From Carallia brachiata (Eukaryota > Streptophyta > Magnoliopsida > Malpighiales > Rhizophoraceae), in assembly GCA_021464245.1 (NCBI GenBank), contig JADCRB010000056.1, positions 2,639,805 through 2,703,804 on the forward strand: DNA of 64,000 nucleotides, written 5' to 3'. This document shows positions 1-10,272 of this stretch, piece after piece. The translations under genes and the position numbers were made by a program. Position 1 is the stretch's first letter. Each line of letters begins with the position of its first letter. The notes under the pieces are model-generated. The model saw only the letters and a list, made by a program, of their open reading frames with translations, ran no database searches and had not been told where the DNA came from.

Positions 1-868
1 AAGGTCCCCAGCAAGACATTGTTTCTCTTTTTCGTATAAAGCCCTTAGCATCTCCACATCATCATCATCATCCTTACCAATTGGGCTAGCTTTCCGATCA
101 TTATTCTCTGCTGCTTCGCCTTCTCGTTCTTCCAGAGTGCCAATGGTCATTGATTCAGCTCTACCCATCTCCAAGCCATCACCGCCGATGTCACTCTTTT
201 GTTTCCCATCCTCGTTAATTTCATTCTGAACAAACAACATAGATGGCATTACAACGCTAAGCAATTGTTTTTTTTTCGTCGAGCTACTTCTCAAATTAAA
301 GGTCTAAGTTGTGATGTCCACTAGGTGCCAACATTAAGTAATTTGATATGCCCATTTTATCACAAGTAGGAATTGAACAAAATTTTAAACACCTTTGACA
401 ACAGCAACAAGCATTTTAAAAAAAAAAACAATCGCAAGCTTTAACCTTTTTTCCCATATATTATATATGGACCAATTTTTTTATTTTTTTATTTTTTATG
501 CGATTGAGAGGCAAAACAGGACATGCTATTTAGAGAAGGAAAAAAAAATTCTATTATAATAGAGTAGTCTAAAGCATTTATTCATATGCAGTACTCTAAA
601 GCATTTATCTATGTAAAGTAGCTCTTAACACTTTCTTATAATTACATCAAAACCATTATAAGCATCGAGATGGATTTTAATGACTCACCGATGGCCTGTT
701 ATGGGTTGCTGATCTGCATACCCCATTTGCTTTCACGTAGCTGCTGATGCAGCAGAGAAGAATACCGAGAATCACCCATGCACCGGTGCAGCGCATATAC
801 ACAAACACAAGAATCAGTTGTTCAATCCAGCAGAACAAAGCCAGTGCATGCCTACGTAAATTCTCCAT
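1..868 (-). CDS. N-terminal part of an unidentified gene, possibly a GTD-binding (DUF593) myosin-binding-like protein; runs off the window
   Basis: Two exons on the minus strand: 868-689 (60 codons from ATG, ending in TCG before a GTGAGT donor) and 225-1, which follows a TTTGTTCAG acceptor and joins in phase 0. The gene continues past base 1. Residues ~10-45 are strongly hydrophobic (signal anchor or membrane segment). Exon 2 is acidic and polar, with a run of five Asp followed by a heptad-like stretch (VEMLRALYEKEKQCLAGDL) that would suit a coiled coil. The order of membrane segment, acidic linker and LRxALYxEKxx coiled coil recalls plant GTD-binding proteins that recruit myosin XI to vesicles, but the diagnostic domain lies outside the window, so the family is a guess. 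The exon structure itself is well supported by matching splice sites and frame. Confidence 0.6.
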
Positions 869-934
869 GCTGATCAACCCTCCAAATCCAGTGATTTTCT
901 TTTAGTGCATAAAAAAATTGCACATAAGGAAGGG

Positions 935-942
935 TATTTATA
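935..942 (-). promoter_or_regulatory. TATA box of the gene at 868
   Basis: On the minus strand CCTATAAATACCC lies about 70 bp upstream of the ATG at 868, a normal distance for a plant TATA box plus a short leader. Position and motif are the only evidence. Confidence 0.5.
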
Positions 943-1439
943 GGGGTTAAAGAACCCCTAAATCCTAATCCTAATCAGACACCAATCCGACTATGGGTTA
1001 GATTAGTTATTAACTATTTTGGAATTAATTAACCACATATCATCTTCTTAGGGACTCCGTTTAAAACGCGGATTCGAGCACAAAGAGAAAATTAATAATG
1101 ATAATATTTTTTTTTTACTATTATTATTTTGGTGGAGGGATGATAAGGAGAAGGAAATTAATAAAAGATGAACAAAGAAAGGAAAAAAGATTCAGTTATT
1201 CAAGACTGATTTGAAATACTTTTTTTTTCTATTTTGAATTTAAACTTTTCAGTTAAAGGTACACATTTTCAACTTTTTTAATTAAAATAGATCTTTTTTT
1301 TGGCCAAAAAAAGGAGAGCGACGGTGATGTCTAAACAATCCCACTAGAAAGTATTAAATTTCTTTTTAATAATATAAACGATTTGAATAATTATAGCAAT
1401 GGCAAAACTTTTACCAAAGAATAACTAAATTTAACTGCA

Positions 1440-1535
1440 CAATGATTTATCATTACAAATTTTTCACCTAGCGACGCTCGATCCCAAAATCTTTTATTTG
1501 GGAGCAAGCGCCATGCCAACTAGGCCACACCATGG
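1440..1535 (-). mobile_element. tRNA-derived SINE-like head (box A and box B)
   Basis: Read on the minus strand, TGGCCTAGTTGG matches the pol III box A consensus TRGCNNAGYNGG at every position. About 40 nt on, GGGATCGAGCGTC resembles box B. The sequence is not a proper tRNA cloverleaf, so a tRNA-derived SINE head is more likely than a tRNA gene. I could not fix its 3' end or a target-site duplication. Confidence 0.4.
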
Positions 1536-1679
1536 GTGGTAAAGTGGATCCTCTCTGACTTTGAAGTGTCTCAAGCTAGCTATCCCGCAATGCGATCCAA
1601 TGGAATAGCGGGCAATGCTCACAATGAAAGAGCAGAAAGGGCTAAATATTGGGGAGAAGAGAAGGCTTGGCATGACAAA

Positions 1680-1822
1680 GAAGAGCCCGTCAAACTAGCC
1701 AAGGAAATTTGCCTGAGGACCTGAAAATATGGGTTCAGGACACACATTGTCCAAATTAAGCATGACCCCAGAAATTGTGGGAGACAGGCAAATCATCCTT
1801 GGCTATCAAACAAGACTCTCGT
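1680..1822 (-). ncRNA. MIR169: MIR169 precursor, copy 1
   Basis: On the minus strand the 5' arm at 1805-1785 begins TAGCCAAGGATGATTTGCC, the miR169 sequence with one change from the common form (C to T at position 14). The 3' arm at 1716-1696 gives GGCAAATTTCCTTGGCTA, the typical miR169 star. The arms pair as two blocks of about 9 bp around a small central bulge, with a 68-nt loop. The flanks extend the stem (GAGTC against GGCTC). The mature strand lies on the 5' arm, as in known MIR169 genes. Known targets of miR169 are NF-YA mRNAs. No protein is read from this stretch; a 62-codon plus-strand open frame across it is incidental. Paralogous to the hairpin at about 5.5 kb. Confidence 0.75.
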
Positions 1823-2909
1823 TTTCATGTTAGGCCTCTCTTCCTCTTTGATTACACGTTCAATGTGGTGATGCCGATTCTATGTTTCGAAATCATTATT
1901 TATAGCCCATGAAGGAATAAATTCCTCATTCGCATAGCTATCAAATTATATATATCTATGTCGTTGACTTGTTCTTGCATAACCATGTGGCTCATCCATG
2001 CTCGACCGTTTTAATTTCTGTTTGTGGAATATATTCTTCATGGCCATTGAAGAAAGCTCATAATGGAGGTCAAATTCCAACCGGCAACTTGCTTTGAATT
2101 CATGATAGGAACAGTGAAAGGGCAATTTGGGTCTTCAAATTCTCAACCAATACATGTTAAAGTTAAATGGACAATTTATGCAATGGACACAGAAGTTATT
2201 TTTGTAGCATTGAATTAATAACTATTCACAGGACACTTTCAAATTTTCAAGAATTGTTTGCCTATTACCTCTCAGACTTCGGCATTGATATTGTCGAAAT
2301 TTCAATTATCATTATTTTGAGCAAATACTAGAAAAGATTTTTTTTTTCTCTTGCATTTGTGATTAAAAAAAATAAAAGATACGTATATCCTTGCAAGCAA
2401 AGATATAAAGGCTTTAAGTTATTTTCTTTATTGTTGCCATTTAGAAATAGGTTGGACTCTACAGTGGATTGTGTTATCGTTATATGCACTTTTACTTTAG
2501 TTATTTGTATATTCTACTTAACAATACGTACATCACAAGTATTTTTAAATTAAAATAATATATTTTACGTGTGACCCATAACTTCTTCATCTCTCATCAT
2601 GTTTCTCACTCATCTAATTTCTGCACCTCTCTCATTTCTTTCTCAAAATTAGAGGTTGACAAAAAAATATTACATGTAAGGAGAATTTAATTTAACTAAA
2701 GTAATGAAAAGTATATGTCTTTTGCTTCAATGTTTGAAATTTGATATTCAGTTCTTATATCTCTCTCCCTCGTCTTTACTATGGATTAAAAAAAAATTAA
2801 TGCAAGTAAACGAAAAATCTGGTAGAGGGCCTGAGATGTAAATAAGTCCAAGAAACATGGATGTTACGACCGGGCGAATTGAACAAGACTTTTTGGACAC
2901 ATCATTTAT

Positions 2910-3106
2910 GAGTTCTTGGTTTAAGTGAAAAGGAGTTTGATTTTTTTTAAATAAAATCTCGAGTTCGAGTCTTATATATAGAAAAAATAAGTATTAAAAG
3001 GATTTTGTCTCCTTTAACGAGTCCATCCATTTCAAATTAAATTAATTAGAGTCTAGTAAAATTTTAGATATTAATAATTTCAGATAAAAAAAAATAAAAA
3101 TAAAAA
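2910..3106 (+). mobile_element. SINE, family 1, copy 1
   Basis: About 195 bp with a box A-like start (TTGGTTTAAGTGAAAAGG), a clear box B (GAGTTCGAGTCTTA) about 40 nt further on, a family-specific body (TTTTGTCTCCTTTAACGAGTCC) and an A-rich tail with AAAAT repeats. A second copy, clearly alignable along its length, lies at 43290-43500 in the same orientation. Two copies sharing both ends and the tail are good evidence for a retroposon family rather than chance pol III-like boxes. Confidence 0.65.
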
Positions 3107-4028
3107 TCAACCCATTTGACATGACCCACAAGTAACGTGAAGACGTAAAGTCAATTAGGACCAAAAAAAACAAGACATAAAGTCAATGCCCACATGCCAT
3201 CTGCCATCTAGAGAAAGATTCTGTTCTTCACTTTTTTTTCGGCTGTTCAAAAATTATTGTGCTCTTCTTTTCAACCTTCCTCTTTAGATGGGCACAACTG
3301 AATGCGAGCATAGACATAAAGAAATGGGCACTCGGTCGGCTTCGGAAAATTCTTGGTGTTGTCAACACAAAGCATTTAATGTGGAGTATGGGAATAAAAG
3401 CTAATATCCTGATGTGCAAATATTATTGTACTTCTAAGAATTCTTTCGTACGCAATTTTTTAATGTTTTCCGCTAGTTGATTACCTAAATTTTAATTGTC
3501 ATTCTTTGTAAACTATCGAGAATTAAACCCAAAAAAAAAAAAAAAGCCTTTAATTTGTGCTATTCGGAGAGCCATACAGAGGAAGAGAATGGGGCTGTAA
3601 AGTGAGCAACATGATAACACATGGGCAGCATTATTGTGCAATAATACATAAGGAGCAATATAAAGGGAGAAAGGGGCAGTAAAGTAAATTTCTTATTTTC
3701 ATTTTTTTTTCTTAATTTCTTACTTCAATGCATACATGCATTTATAAATGAGAAAAATTTTCTATTTTCATAAAGGTGGTTTTAAAATAATAATAAAATG
3801 ATATAAGTTATTGAACGATTAAATAAATAAATAAATTATCAAATTTCATTGAATGAAATCATAGTATTACTGGTTATTAATTAAGTATAATCATATAATT
3901 TTGCTTTTCATAAATACATTTTTCAATGTGTATATGTGCATTACAGTCTGTTTTCAAAAATAAAAATTACAAAAAATATTAGCGACATTCTACAGTGACA
4001 ACAAAAGAAATTTGATATAAAACTGAGG

Positions 4029-4364
4029 CAACTACAATTCGCTTGCCTTTCAAATTTAGGCAATGCCGACATTGAGATGATGTTTCTAGCATGTCAGTCG
4101 GAGGAAATGATAATGGAGGAGACAACTACAATTCGCTTGCCTTTCTCTGTTTTATCCCCAAGTGTTGTCTTTCCGCCTTGTGAATTATACTTAAACTCAA
4201 AAACCGACTTGGCGGTAGAATCCTGTGACCCAGCCGAGGAACTGTCGGCAGCAGACGCGTGGGTAGCTAAAAAGCGAGATATTTGGGCCGCCGGACGGAT
4301 CGGTTCGCGGGGATATCTGACCCGTCAAAAGCAACTCGAATTTGTAGTTAAAGGTGTTTATTAA
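4029..4364 (+). other. Short unexplained open frame next to a 94-bp-spaced direct repeat
   Basis: CAACTACAATTCGCTTGCC occurs at 4029 and again about 94 bp on. The second copy lies inside a 95-codon open frame (4077-4364) whose downstream half is less AT-rich than its surroundings. No domain, signal peptide or splice signal is recognisable. It may be a captured exon fragment or chance. I assign no function. Confidence 0.2.
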
Positions 4365-5434
4365 TTTTATTTCTTTAAAAAAATAAAATTAATTTATGAT
4401 CATATATATTATTTAAGTATTATTTTTAATTTTTTTATTTAAATGAACTCTACTTATTATATTATATGTATAAGATTATAAATAAATTTTATTTACTTAA
4501 AAAAAATTAAAATAAAAATTTCCCTCGTCCAACCCCTTCTCAAATCCCGATCCCAAACAGTTCCAAATTTCACTGCGCACGATTGAGTGAGATATTTGTT
4601 TGCCAAATTGTAAAAATGTCACCAATAAATTATATCTCAATTGATTGGGAGTTGAAAAAAAAAACTAAAATTAGAAAATTTGTAAAGTTAAAAATTAATC
4701 ATATTTAATTTTTTGATCCATTTTGACCAAATTGATCTTCGAAAAAAAAAAAGGTTAAAACACATGTTTATAACACATATAGATTCTGAAATCTCTGGCA
4801 ATTGACAAAGAAAAAAAAAATAATAATAAAGGAGAAGATTCAGCACGCAATTCTTTAACTTGGCATGAACTTTGGAGGCCTTTTTCGCAATTTTCACGTT
4901 GTCTACTCTTCTGGGGGCGTTTCCTCGTTCTCAAGGCAGCTGCTGCACCAAATTGCAAGTATGGAAAGTTTCAGAATTCTCTGATACAGCTTCATCATCT
5001 GGGTTTGCAGCAGAGAAAAGACCATATTTTGGGATATCAAAGCATTGAAGCTGAAATATTTAATCAACAATAACATGAAAATCCTTTCCATTAAAAAAAA
5101 AAGAAAAGAAAAGAAAAGAAAATCTTTGATTTTTTACAGTACTTGGTCAATCCTACAACATTTTCACTGAATGGAATCAAGCACATAAAAAGCCAAAAAA
5201 AAAAAATAATAATAATAATAAAGGATTCTTGGAGTTATTGCAGATGCCAGTTAGTTTAATAAAGGCAGTGTTTAATTGGGAGAAGATCCTAATGGAACTG
5301 TGAGAAAGACTGAATCTTTCTTGCAGGAGAAGTACGACATACATTGGAGCCCGCCAATTGGATGCCAAAAGATCACTCCAGAAAATTAACTAGAAAATTT
5401 CAAGTAATTGATTGGGGAAGAAGAGGACTAGCAT

Positions 5435-5572
5435 GAAAGAGAAGAGCCTGTCATATTAGCCAAGGACGACTTGCCTGATTTCTTTGAGAAAAAGGTCTTA
5501 TACACCCAAACCCAATTTGCAGGGATTAGGCAAGTCATCCTTGGCTGCAAAACAAGACCCTTCATCTTCATA
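5435..5572 (-). ncRNA. MIR169: MIR169 precursor, copy 2
   Basis: On the minus strand the 5' arm at 5547-5527 starts CAGCCAAGGATGACTTGCC, the canonical miR169 core. The 3' arm (5477-5457) reads GGCAAGTCGTCCTTGGCTA, the star. The arms pair over 19 of 21 positions including one G-U wobble; only the two ends mismatch. The loop is 49 nt, and the stem continues into the flanks (AAGGGTCTT against GGCTCTT). The two hairpins share similar sequence well outside the arms (about 1635-1860 and 5405-5600), so they are a local duplication. Known role of the family: silencing of NF-YA transcription factors in drought and nutrient responses. Expression cannot be judged from sequence. Confidence 0.85.
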
Positions 5573-6224
5573 TTAGACCTCTCTTCCTCTTACTTTGCCA
5601 TATGCTCAAAAGCCATGCTGATAATGCATTCTGAATTCTCTATTTATAGCTGAAAAAAAAAATAAAAATAAAAATAAAGAACCACTTTCACATTGCTTTG
5701 CTTGCCCATAACTAACGCCTTACCTCATCCACATGACATGTCGTTACTCACATCCTTGCCCCATAACGGAATAAATTCTCTTTTGCTAAAATAGAAATGC
5801 AGATAAGATCCTTGAAGATTACAGCTATCACCTAGCAATTTGTAAAAGGCATTTCAAAATGCATCCAAAATATGGTTGACCCCCTTTAATTGCAATCTTT
5901 TTTATATTACATTTTACCCCAAATTCCAAATTCTTCTGAATCACATCAAAAGGCTGCTAATAAGAAAGGATAGGAAAGGAAAGGAAAGGTTATGGTAATC
6001 GGTTTATGATTCCAATGGCAACATCAATTCTCGGAGATGCTCCCACCCAAGAAGATAATTAAAAGTCAAATCTTTATGAATATGAGAAAGTATTTAGCCT
6101 TATCGGTCCTTTTTTTTTTTTTTTTTTAACAAAAAGGATATTGTTTTGCATTTCTTTCTTGTGATTTCAGTAAGTGCGCCCAACTGCAAACTCAGCACAG
6201 AGACAGGTATCAAACGTGAACATG

Positions 6225-7633
6225 TCATAAAAATGTGATTTTTTGCACCAAAGTTTTGAAATCCTTTGTGGCAAGCCCATTTGTTCCAGCAGCCTCCAGA
6301 ACAAGCGCTTTCAGTTCTTGGACTCGCTGTCTAATAATTTTCCCTTGTTCATGCTCCAAAATGAGCTCCAGGCACTTGACAACACCCTCTTTTGTGAAGA
6401 CACCGGCATCAACTCTCACACCAGCACCCCAGATATCCTCTATTATTCTTGCATTTATTTTATTATCCCCGAAGAATGGCCTACAGATCATGGGGACCCC
6501 ATTCACAATACTTTCATTCACAGAATTAAACCCACAATGTGTCACAAAGACACCTACTGAGGCATGTGCCAACACCTGAGTCTGTGGAGCCCAAGTAACC
6601 ACCTTTCCATGTATGCTAGTCCTGTCAATAAACCCATTTGGCAGACAATCCATTAACTCACTCCTAAGGGACCAAAGAAATGGAATTTTACATCCTTCAA
6701 GTGCCCCGCAATTTCTTCAATCTCATTACAAGGTATATTAACCACCGTTCCAAAGCCAATATATGCAACAGATTTAGCCTTTTGGCTATCCAGCCATGAC
6801 AGACAACCGGTATCATCTGTATTGGATGAGGGTAGGGCCAGCGGCGGCATTGATATAGTAAAGAAACCCACATTAAGCAAGTTAGGAAACCTGAATTTGA
6901 GGTCTTTTAAAAGGAGTACTGGGTAAAGCTCTTCATAAAAATTCATAACAAGAGCATTAGCTTGTGGCAGCATATCTCCAACCTGGCTCAGCATCTGAGC
7001 AAAGAGGGTTTCTTGCTTGTCACTACATAATACTTCATCAGGCAAATCAGCAATGCGCAATTTACACAATCCTGGAATGACCTCCAGGGTTTTATCTCCG
7101 ATTTCACTGCCACTCCTGACACAGCTATCATTTATACTTCCAGCATCGGCACAGTATTGATGAATCATGTCAGTATAAATGTGTGCTGATAACGAATGGG
7201 GTGCAGGAATCCACACAGGAATCCATGGAACCCCCAAATTCTTAGCTATTGCTCCAGAAAAAGACATGAATGCATCTGTTATCAAGCAACTGATTTCCAA
7301 ACCCATTTGTTCCACTGCCAAGTCCAAGGCTTTGCTTAAGTTCCCTGGTGCTGCCTTGAGGAACAGCTCCACCAATTCTATTGGATTTCCTGAAAAGACA
7401 TGATTCACCGGCACGCCATCCGCCACATTGCAGGCCTTTGTGTTGTCCACCAAGTTGTCTTCTAAGGTCAAGGACAGGGATTTATTGAATCTTTCAGTGC
7501 TTAAAAAGGAAAAATGTGTGTCTGGGCAGGCGGTTGCCAACTTCTGCACTAATTTAAGGAGTGACAAAGCATGGCAGCCAAATGGGAATGCTAAAATCGC
7601 AACGTGTTTTTTGATGGGGTTGGTTTGTTCCAT
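6225..7633 (-). pseudogene. UGT78-type flavonoid 3-O-glycosyltransferase, one-base frameshift
   Basis: The sequence matches plant UGT78 (anthocyanidin/flavonol 3-O-glycosyltransferases) over about 469 codons. The chosen start is the ATG at 7633, which gives MEQTNPIKKHVAILAFPF; an in-frame ATG 17 codons upstream does not fit the family. The catalytic His (FGCHALSLL) and its partner Asp (LITDAFMSFS) are present. Near 6704-6707 a run of four G on the coding strand should be five: the frame breaks after EIEEIAG and resumes in the next frame as FLWSLRSEL, then the PSPG box. PSPG position 22 is Phe instead of Trp (HCGFNS) and position 44 is Asn instead of Gln or His (GDN), both sugar-contact sites. 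No intron is needed. Either a young pseudogene or one homopolymer sequencing error in a diverged enzyme. Confidence 0.85.
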
Positions 7634-9934
7634 GCTCGTCAGAGTTTGATCAAACTGATCAGGAAACATGCGAGGGAGAGACACAGTTTTTTTTTTTAAG
7701 CACGAGATATCTCACACACACTGTTGCGTGCGAGACAGAGAAAGAGAGGAGTTGCAATACAACAATTACAAAGTTCCTGGATAAAAGCCAAAAATTGTAG
7801 GGTTCAATGGTTTTATGCACTTGGTGAATGGGTGCCCACATCAATTACCACAAATTTTCGGTGGCACGAACGATGCTTTCAACTTTAATTAATAATTATG
7901 TCTTAAACATAGCAATGGGGGGTTTAGACATCATTAATAAAAGTAACTTAAATGGAGCAATCGATTAAGCGATTCAGCAATAAATTGACAGTTACATCAA
8001 TTAAGACAATAAATGAGGGGGTGATTTCCAACTGGACGTGAATTTGATGGCCCCCGGCCTTTACATGTATTATTCTCTGACTTTTTTTTTTGGTCAAATT
8101 ATTCTCTGACTTTTCACTTTGCGTAATTTCACAAGCGGGGATGGGCCAAGTTATATTAACTGTTTGTCCATAATCCACGGACCACAGTTTTCTATGACCC
8201 CGAAAAAAAAAGGCACTTGGAGTTGCCTAAGAGTGGAAATCCATTGGGCCTTAGGACCCATCATTAATTCAGGTATATTAAACATTCGAGAATCGAAAAT
8301 TCTGATTTGTTATCCAAGCCTCTGGCGACGTGCATAGCTTTGTTGGACCAAGATTGTTTTGGGGGTCAATGGCCCCTGAAAAGGCTCCAGTAGGCTTCAC
8401 AAGTTTTTTTGGAAATACTTGGCTTTGTGCCGCCATAGGACACCAAAAAAAAAAAAAAGAAAAGAAAAGAAAATTCTGATTGAGATACTTACTGATTGAC
8501 AAAAAAAAAAAAGAAAAAAAGAAATTCTTACTGAACAGGCTCCTTAGAACAGCTGACACTGTGCAAGGGAGGAGATTAGAAGTTCAATCCTCACATCTTC
8601 TAGTATTTTCTCTCTTAATTGTAATATGAGTTTTGATATACTAAAAACAAAAGAAAGAATTTCTTACTTAAAAAACATACAAAATAACAAAAAAAACGCA
8701 CACACACACACACACAAATCATTAGCCCCTGCTTAAAAAGAGTCAGTAAGCGTGCTTTCTCATTTACTGAACGAAAATAAAAAAAATGAAATTTCTACTA
8801 AAGTGATTACAATTTTATATACGGGATGCAAATTCACTTTCTTGTGTGTTCTTATACACTTGCTATTGGGCATGTGCTCTCCATGCGTGAAAACATACAA
8901 ATCACTAATATTTTCTTAATATAGTAGATGATGGATTGAATATATTTGTGGATTTTTATACAAAACTTAATTTCATAAATATAATAAATTGATTAAGCTT
9001 GACTAGTAATACTTTTTTGTATTACAAATTACATTTATATAACAAGAAAACTTAAAATAATGACGACTTTAAATTCGTATCAGAGAATAAGTTTCATCAA
9101 CAAAAAAATGACACTCAAAACTGAAGAATTTCATTTTAATAAAAAATTAGAAAAGTACAAGATTATAATAATAAGACTTGTTTTTTTTACCAGGGGCACT
9201 TACATACATATATAGAGACTAGAGAGAGTGTATAGATAAGTCAACTATCATTATTTCAAGAGGAATATGCTATGGTCTAATCCGTGCATGAATTATTGTG
9301 CCAACAATAGACGACCCACAAATGCAAATGGACAATGGCAATGGTCGACCATCAATCACACCATTCGCAAGACGTATAATTTTCGTTTGGGAATTTTTCA
9401 ATATTGGTCCTTCTTCGACTGGTCAACGCTTCTTGTTTGAACTTTGACTGGTTCCTTGTCAACCACTCCACCGTTGTCCACTTGGGAACTTTCTTTTGGA
9501 GCCTCGGGAGGGTTGGGAGCGCGGCAATAATTAATGCAGAGAATTAAAAGGTATCTTTTTCTGCCCATCAGAGTTGGTTAGCTAAGCAGATGAGGAGGGA
9601 GAGGCGAGGACATGCATAGGAGGAAAAGCCTTCAATCATTTCAGCTACAACTGGATCCTCAAAATCGTAATTTCTTCATGAAACTATTGGATCGAATTGC
9701 AAATTTCCTGCAACTATGAAAACTTCCATTTCATTCGCGTCAAAAAAAAAAAAAGAAAACTTCCATTTCATGGAATTTGATCAAATTAATCTGTGCCTTC
9801 CCATCAGAGAGAGAGAGGCAAAGACGCAAGATTTAATAGTTGAGTTGATTACGGAATTGGCTCGCACAGCACGTTCAATTTTTTTTGTTTTTTTTGTTAT
9901 AACTGTCCTTAAGATTCCTTCAAAACATTTGAAC
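7634..9934. other. Gene-free stretch upstream of the UGT
   Basis: No gene is supported. The stretch is AT-rich with several A/T runs, a short CA repeat at 8699-8717, and a possible retroposon piece near 8560-8660 (AAGTTCAATCCTCACATC resembles a box B region). A cluster of W-box-like cores (TTGAC/GTCAA) lies at 9410-9480. I see nothing with coding structure. Confidence 0.5.
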
Positions 9935-10272
9935 CAATAATTTAAAAGATAATCAATTTTTTAGGTCTAAATTTTTATAATTTTTTTTATTTGAAATCTA
10001 AATCTTTTAAATTTTCTATTTAAAGTCTAAACATTTATTTTTTTTATTCAAATTCTTTTGTATAATTTACCGTTAACTTTCTGTTAGATCTACTAGAAAC
10101 AGGCGGAAACACGATTAAAATTAATGGAAAAGTTAACAGTTTCATTGTAAAATGATTTGAATAAAACAAAAAATAAAGATTTAGACCTTAAATATAAAAT
10201 TTAAAAGTTTAAATTTTAAATAAAAAAAATATAAAAATTTAAAACTAAAAAATTAGTTATCTCAATAATTTA
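9935..10272. mobile_element. Fold-back MITE, probably Mutator type
   Basis: A 318-bp element whose halves are inverted copies of each other over about 150 bp each: it begins AAAGATAATCAATTTTTTAG and ends CTAAAAAATTAGTTATCT. It is flanked on both sides by the identical 10-bp direct repeat CAATAATTTA (9935-9944 and 10263-10272). A 9-11-bp target-site duplication with long terminal inverted repeats is characteristic of Mutator-like elements. There is no coding capacity. Confidence 0.75.

Noticed and set aside
1445..1535. Possible tRNA gene on the minus strand
   Set aside because: Box A is perfect but no acceptor stem or anticodon arm can be formed; a SINE head fits better.
1536..1724. 62-codon plus-strand open frame near the first hairpin
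   Set aside because: It overlaps the star arm of the MIR169 precursor on the opposite strand and has no protein features.
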